Origin: Linum tenue
Taxonomy: Eukaryota > Streptophyta > Magnoliopsida > Malpighiales > Linaceae
Assembly (NCBI GenBank): GCA_946122785.1
Contig: CAMGYJ010000002.1
Location: 25,270,492-25,334,491 of the forward strand
Direction of reading: 5' to 3'
Length of the DNA: 64,000 nt
This document shows, in pieces, positions 63,501-64,000 of the stretch. Position 1 is the first letter of the stretch. Every line of letters starts with the position of its first letter. The position numbers and the translations under genes are program-made. A model generated the notes under the pieces. That model was not told where the DNA came from and did not search any database. It saw nothing but the letters and a program-made list of their open reading frames with translations.

Positions 63501-63860
63501 CCTCTTTGTGAGCAGGAGATGGAGACTAAGTCTCACTTGTTTTTTCAGTGCCCTTATGTGCAGGATGTTTGGAGTGTAGTTTCCCCCCCCCCCCTGTGGG
63601 GTCTGCCGGTGCCCAGTAATTTGCAGGATGCAGTGATGGAGGCAACTAGGCGATTCAACAAATGCTTGGTGGGCAGAATCCTGTGGTGTCTAGTGCTGAG
63701 CGAGATTTGGCGGGAAAGATGTCGTCGAGTGTTTGGAGGCAGACAAATGACGGTTATAGAGCTGGTGCGGAAGTTGCAGGGTGTTATGGAAGCTAGGGAG
63801 ATGGGAGACCTGGGATTTGCTGATCTACCTAGGTCTGGACTTTTGTGGTATAAACTGTAG
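60507..63860 (+). CDS. LINE ORF2 protein: endonuclease and reverse transcriptase
   Basis: 1117 residues. An apurinic-type endonuclease occupies residues 1-230 (MNVLVWNMRGFN with the active-site Asn; VAGDFNAIL; LSDHCGLL with Asp and His). The reverse transcriptase spans about 440-720 (KAPGPDGFPAEFF; FRPISCYNFVYKCISKILAN; ALKIDIMKAFDSVDW; GLRQGCPLSPYLF; catalytic FADDLLIF near 686). A zf-RVT region follows near 950-1055 (TLVWKGGIPKN; CPLCEQEMETKSHLFFQCPY). There is no RNase H domain, unlike the older LINE at 26322. The enzyme nicks target DNA and copies element RNA in place. The start follows the overlapping TAATG, which suggests translation by termination and reinitiation. No lesion seen. Confidence 0.92.
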   Translation: MNVLVWNMRGFNNPAKQDSIREAVNRYRVDIVAVLESRVSPEKVKKVVDGKFPGWEHKETYSLTGVGRIWLLWKKDLRFSVVDSGSNFIHGILQEGSPTQLTFLYGSNDVGERRQTYREIAGRVNLSIPWMVAGDFNAILDSSESSNQASLGESTQDFKHWIEDLELIDHKVLGPWFTWSNKQSESPIAKRLDRVLVTEGWMAACPRSSVTVLMPGLSDHCGLLVKMDSAVQSLPKPFKYFSFWKLHPQYEDLVNEGWLCSTTGTAMARLYQKLRSIKGVLKNLNKEQFSEIHDRVKKAKAELEFAQQEVLERPASSTFQAEKRCMVQLLALQKAEESYLRQKSKQQWITKGDTNSKFFHSMVKTRQARNSIKQLVTGEGEILEDIEEIGLEAVNFYKQLLGAEDPNLKRVSVGTLGRLLKFHLEGDGEDLCAQVTGDEVKRVVMKMKGGKAPGPDGFPAEFFQLHWNLVGELLISAVQVFFRTSTLRKEVNSTILALIPKVPNANTMKNFRPISCYNFVYKCISKILANRIKTVLPQLISPNQSAFIQGRLITDNIVLAHEMVKWYNRKNVSPRCALKIDIMKAFDSVDWDFLLCTLTAMGIPSKFVNWVRGCLVSTGFSVCINGGLTGFFPARKGLRQGCPLSPYLFTVSMEVLTCMLDRAAARNFLPFHPQCKRISLTHLCFADDLLIFTKGNVNAVSVVADVLAKFYSISGLKCNQSKSEIFSAGISATMREELVQCSGFQAGSLPVRYLGLPLTAGKLSAADCKNLVDRIGKRIMGWQPKLLTYAGKFELVVSVLASMAQYWMQVILLPKKVIREVERLCSQFLWGDFERKKRAKVSWKTVALPRSEGGMGFKDLYSWNKACLVRHIWGILSGLDTFWIAWIKEYRLRNLSIWEVSTGGSWVWNKILKLRSEIAGKLCLTDRGVEWDGEVMDRFKVSRVWHSIRPRGEEVDWSTLVWKGGIPKNSTLTWLILLGRIHTMDRVKLWNSAVVGMCPLCEQEMETKSHLFFQCPYVQDVWSVVSPPPLWGLPVPSNLQDAVMEATRRFNKCLVGRILWCLVLSEIWRERCRRVFGGRQMTVIELVRKLQGVMEAREMGDLGFADLPRSGLLWYKL

Positions 63861-64000
63861 TTAGTGGTTGATCTCTTTTCTGGTTTTCTTGCAGGCTGCT
63901 TACTTGTACAGTCTCATGTTGAACATTGTAATTGATTGTATTTGATGAAATAAAGCTCACCCATTCATCAAAAAAAAAAATGTGAAGTTTAGCCAGCTAG

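Larger units (their letters stand above)
59115..63978 (+). mobile_element. full-length L1-type LINE, both ORFs intact
   Basis: 4.86 kb flanked by the perfect 14-bp duplication aatgtgaagtttag (59101-59114 and 63979-63992). It has a 5' UTR with a (CT)n tract, ORF1, ORF2, a short 3' UTR with AATAAA (near 63948) and an A tail. Neither ORF has a stop or frameshift. Together with the perfect duplication this marks a young insertion that may still be able to move. Confidence 0.92.

Overview
The window is plant nuclear DNA, most likely from a eudicot. Evidence: GT-AG introns, a SPIRAL2/TORTIFOLIA-type microtubule gene, a plant organellar DNA polymerase relic, a tRNA-derived SINE, L1-type LINEs, and Athila, Tat and Ty1/copia LTR retrotransposons with plant tRNA primer sites (Asp, Lys, initiator Met). 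Mobile DNA fills more than half of it. The species cannot be named from the sequence alone.

Layout. 1-3700: AT-rich DNA with small inverted-repeat elements (MITEs) in (TA)n tracts and a GC-rich gypsy remnant. 3701-14654: an Athila-type element on the minus strand, flanked by GTACC, which split a MITE. It has lost protease and most of reverse transcriptase. It keeps gag, RNase H and integrase (broken) and a further ORF in the env position, preceded by a promoter-like palindrome/TATA module and by two of three structurally matched stem-loops. 14693-23480: gene-poor DNA with an LTR-like block (17.8-19.4 kb) and a cluster of TA-targeting MITEs (21.3-23.5 kb).

23493-28836: the 3' half of an organellar DNA polymerase I gene, now a pseudogene with a LINE in its last intron. 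29634-35688: the main intact gene, a SPIRAL2-like microtubule-associated protein on the minus strand. It carries a second, diverged but open copy of its first (TOG domain) exon. 37.3-38.9 kb: another LTR-like block and a tandem/inverted repeat.

41410-55751: a Ty1/copia element (minus strand, flanks GGACA) inserted 8 bp upstream of the start codon of an F-box gene that is itself now broken. Inside the copia gag sits a Tat-type gypsy element (46105-55214, plus strand, flanks TTTCT) that carries an antisense coding region with two good introns. 56586-56786 is a SINE with a 14-bp target duplication. 58180-58680 is a small intact ORF of unknown function with a 5' UTR intron. 59115-63978 is a full-length LINE with both ORFs open and a perfect 14-bp duplication.

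By-eye LTR divergence gives a relative order: copia oldest (about 93% identity between its LTRs), nested Tat younger (about 96%), Athila youngest (about 98%). The most unusual signals are the duplicated TOG exon, the covarying stem-loops and promoter-like module around the env-position ORF, the spliced antisense ORF in the Tat element, and related CGGCCG-centred palindrome arrays just upstream of TATA-like boxes in three different elements.
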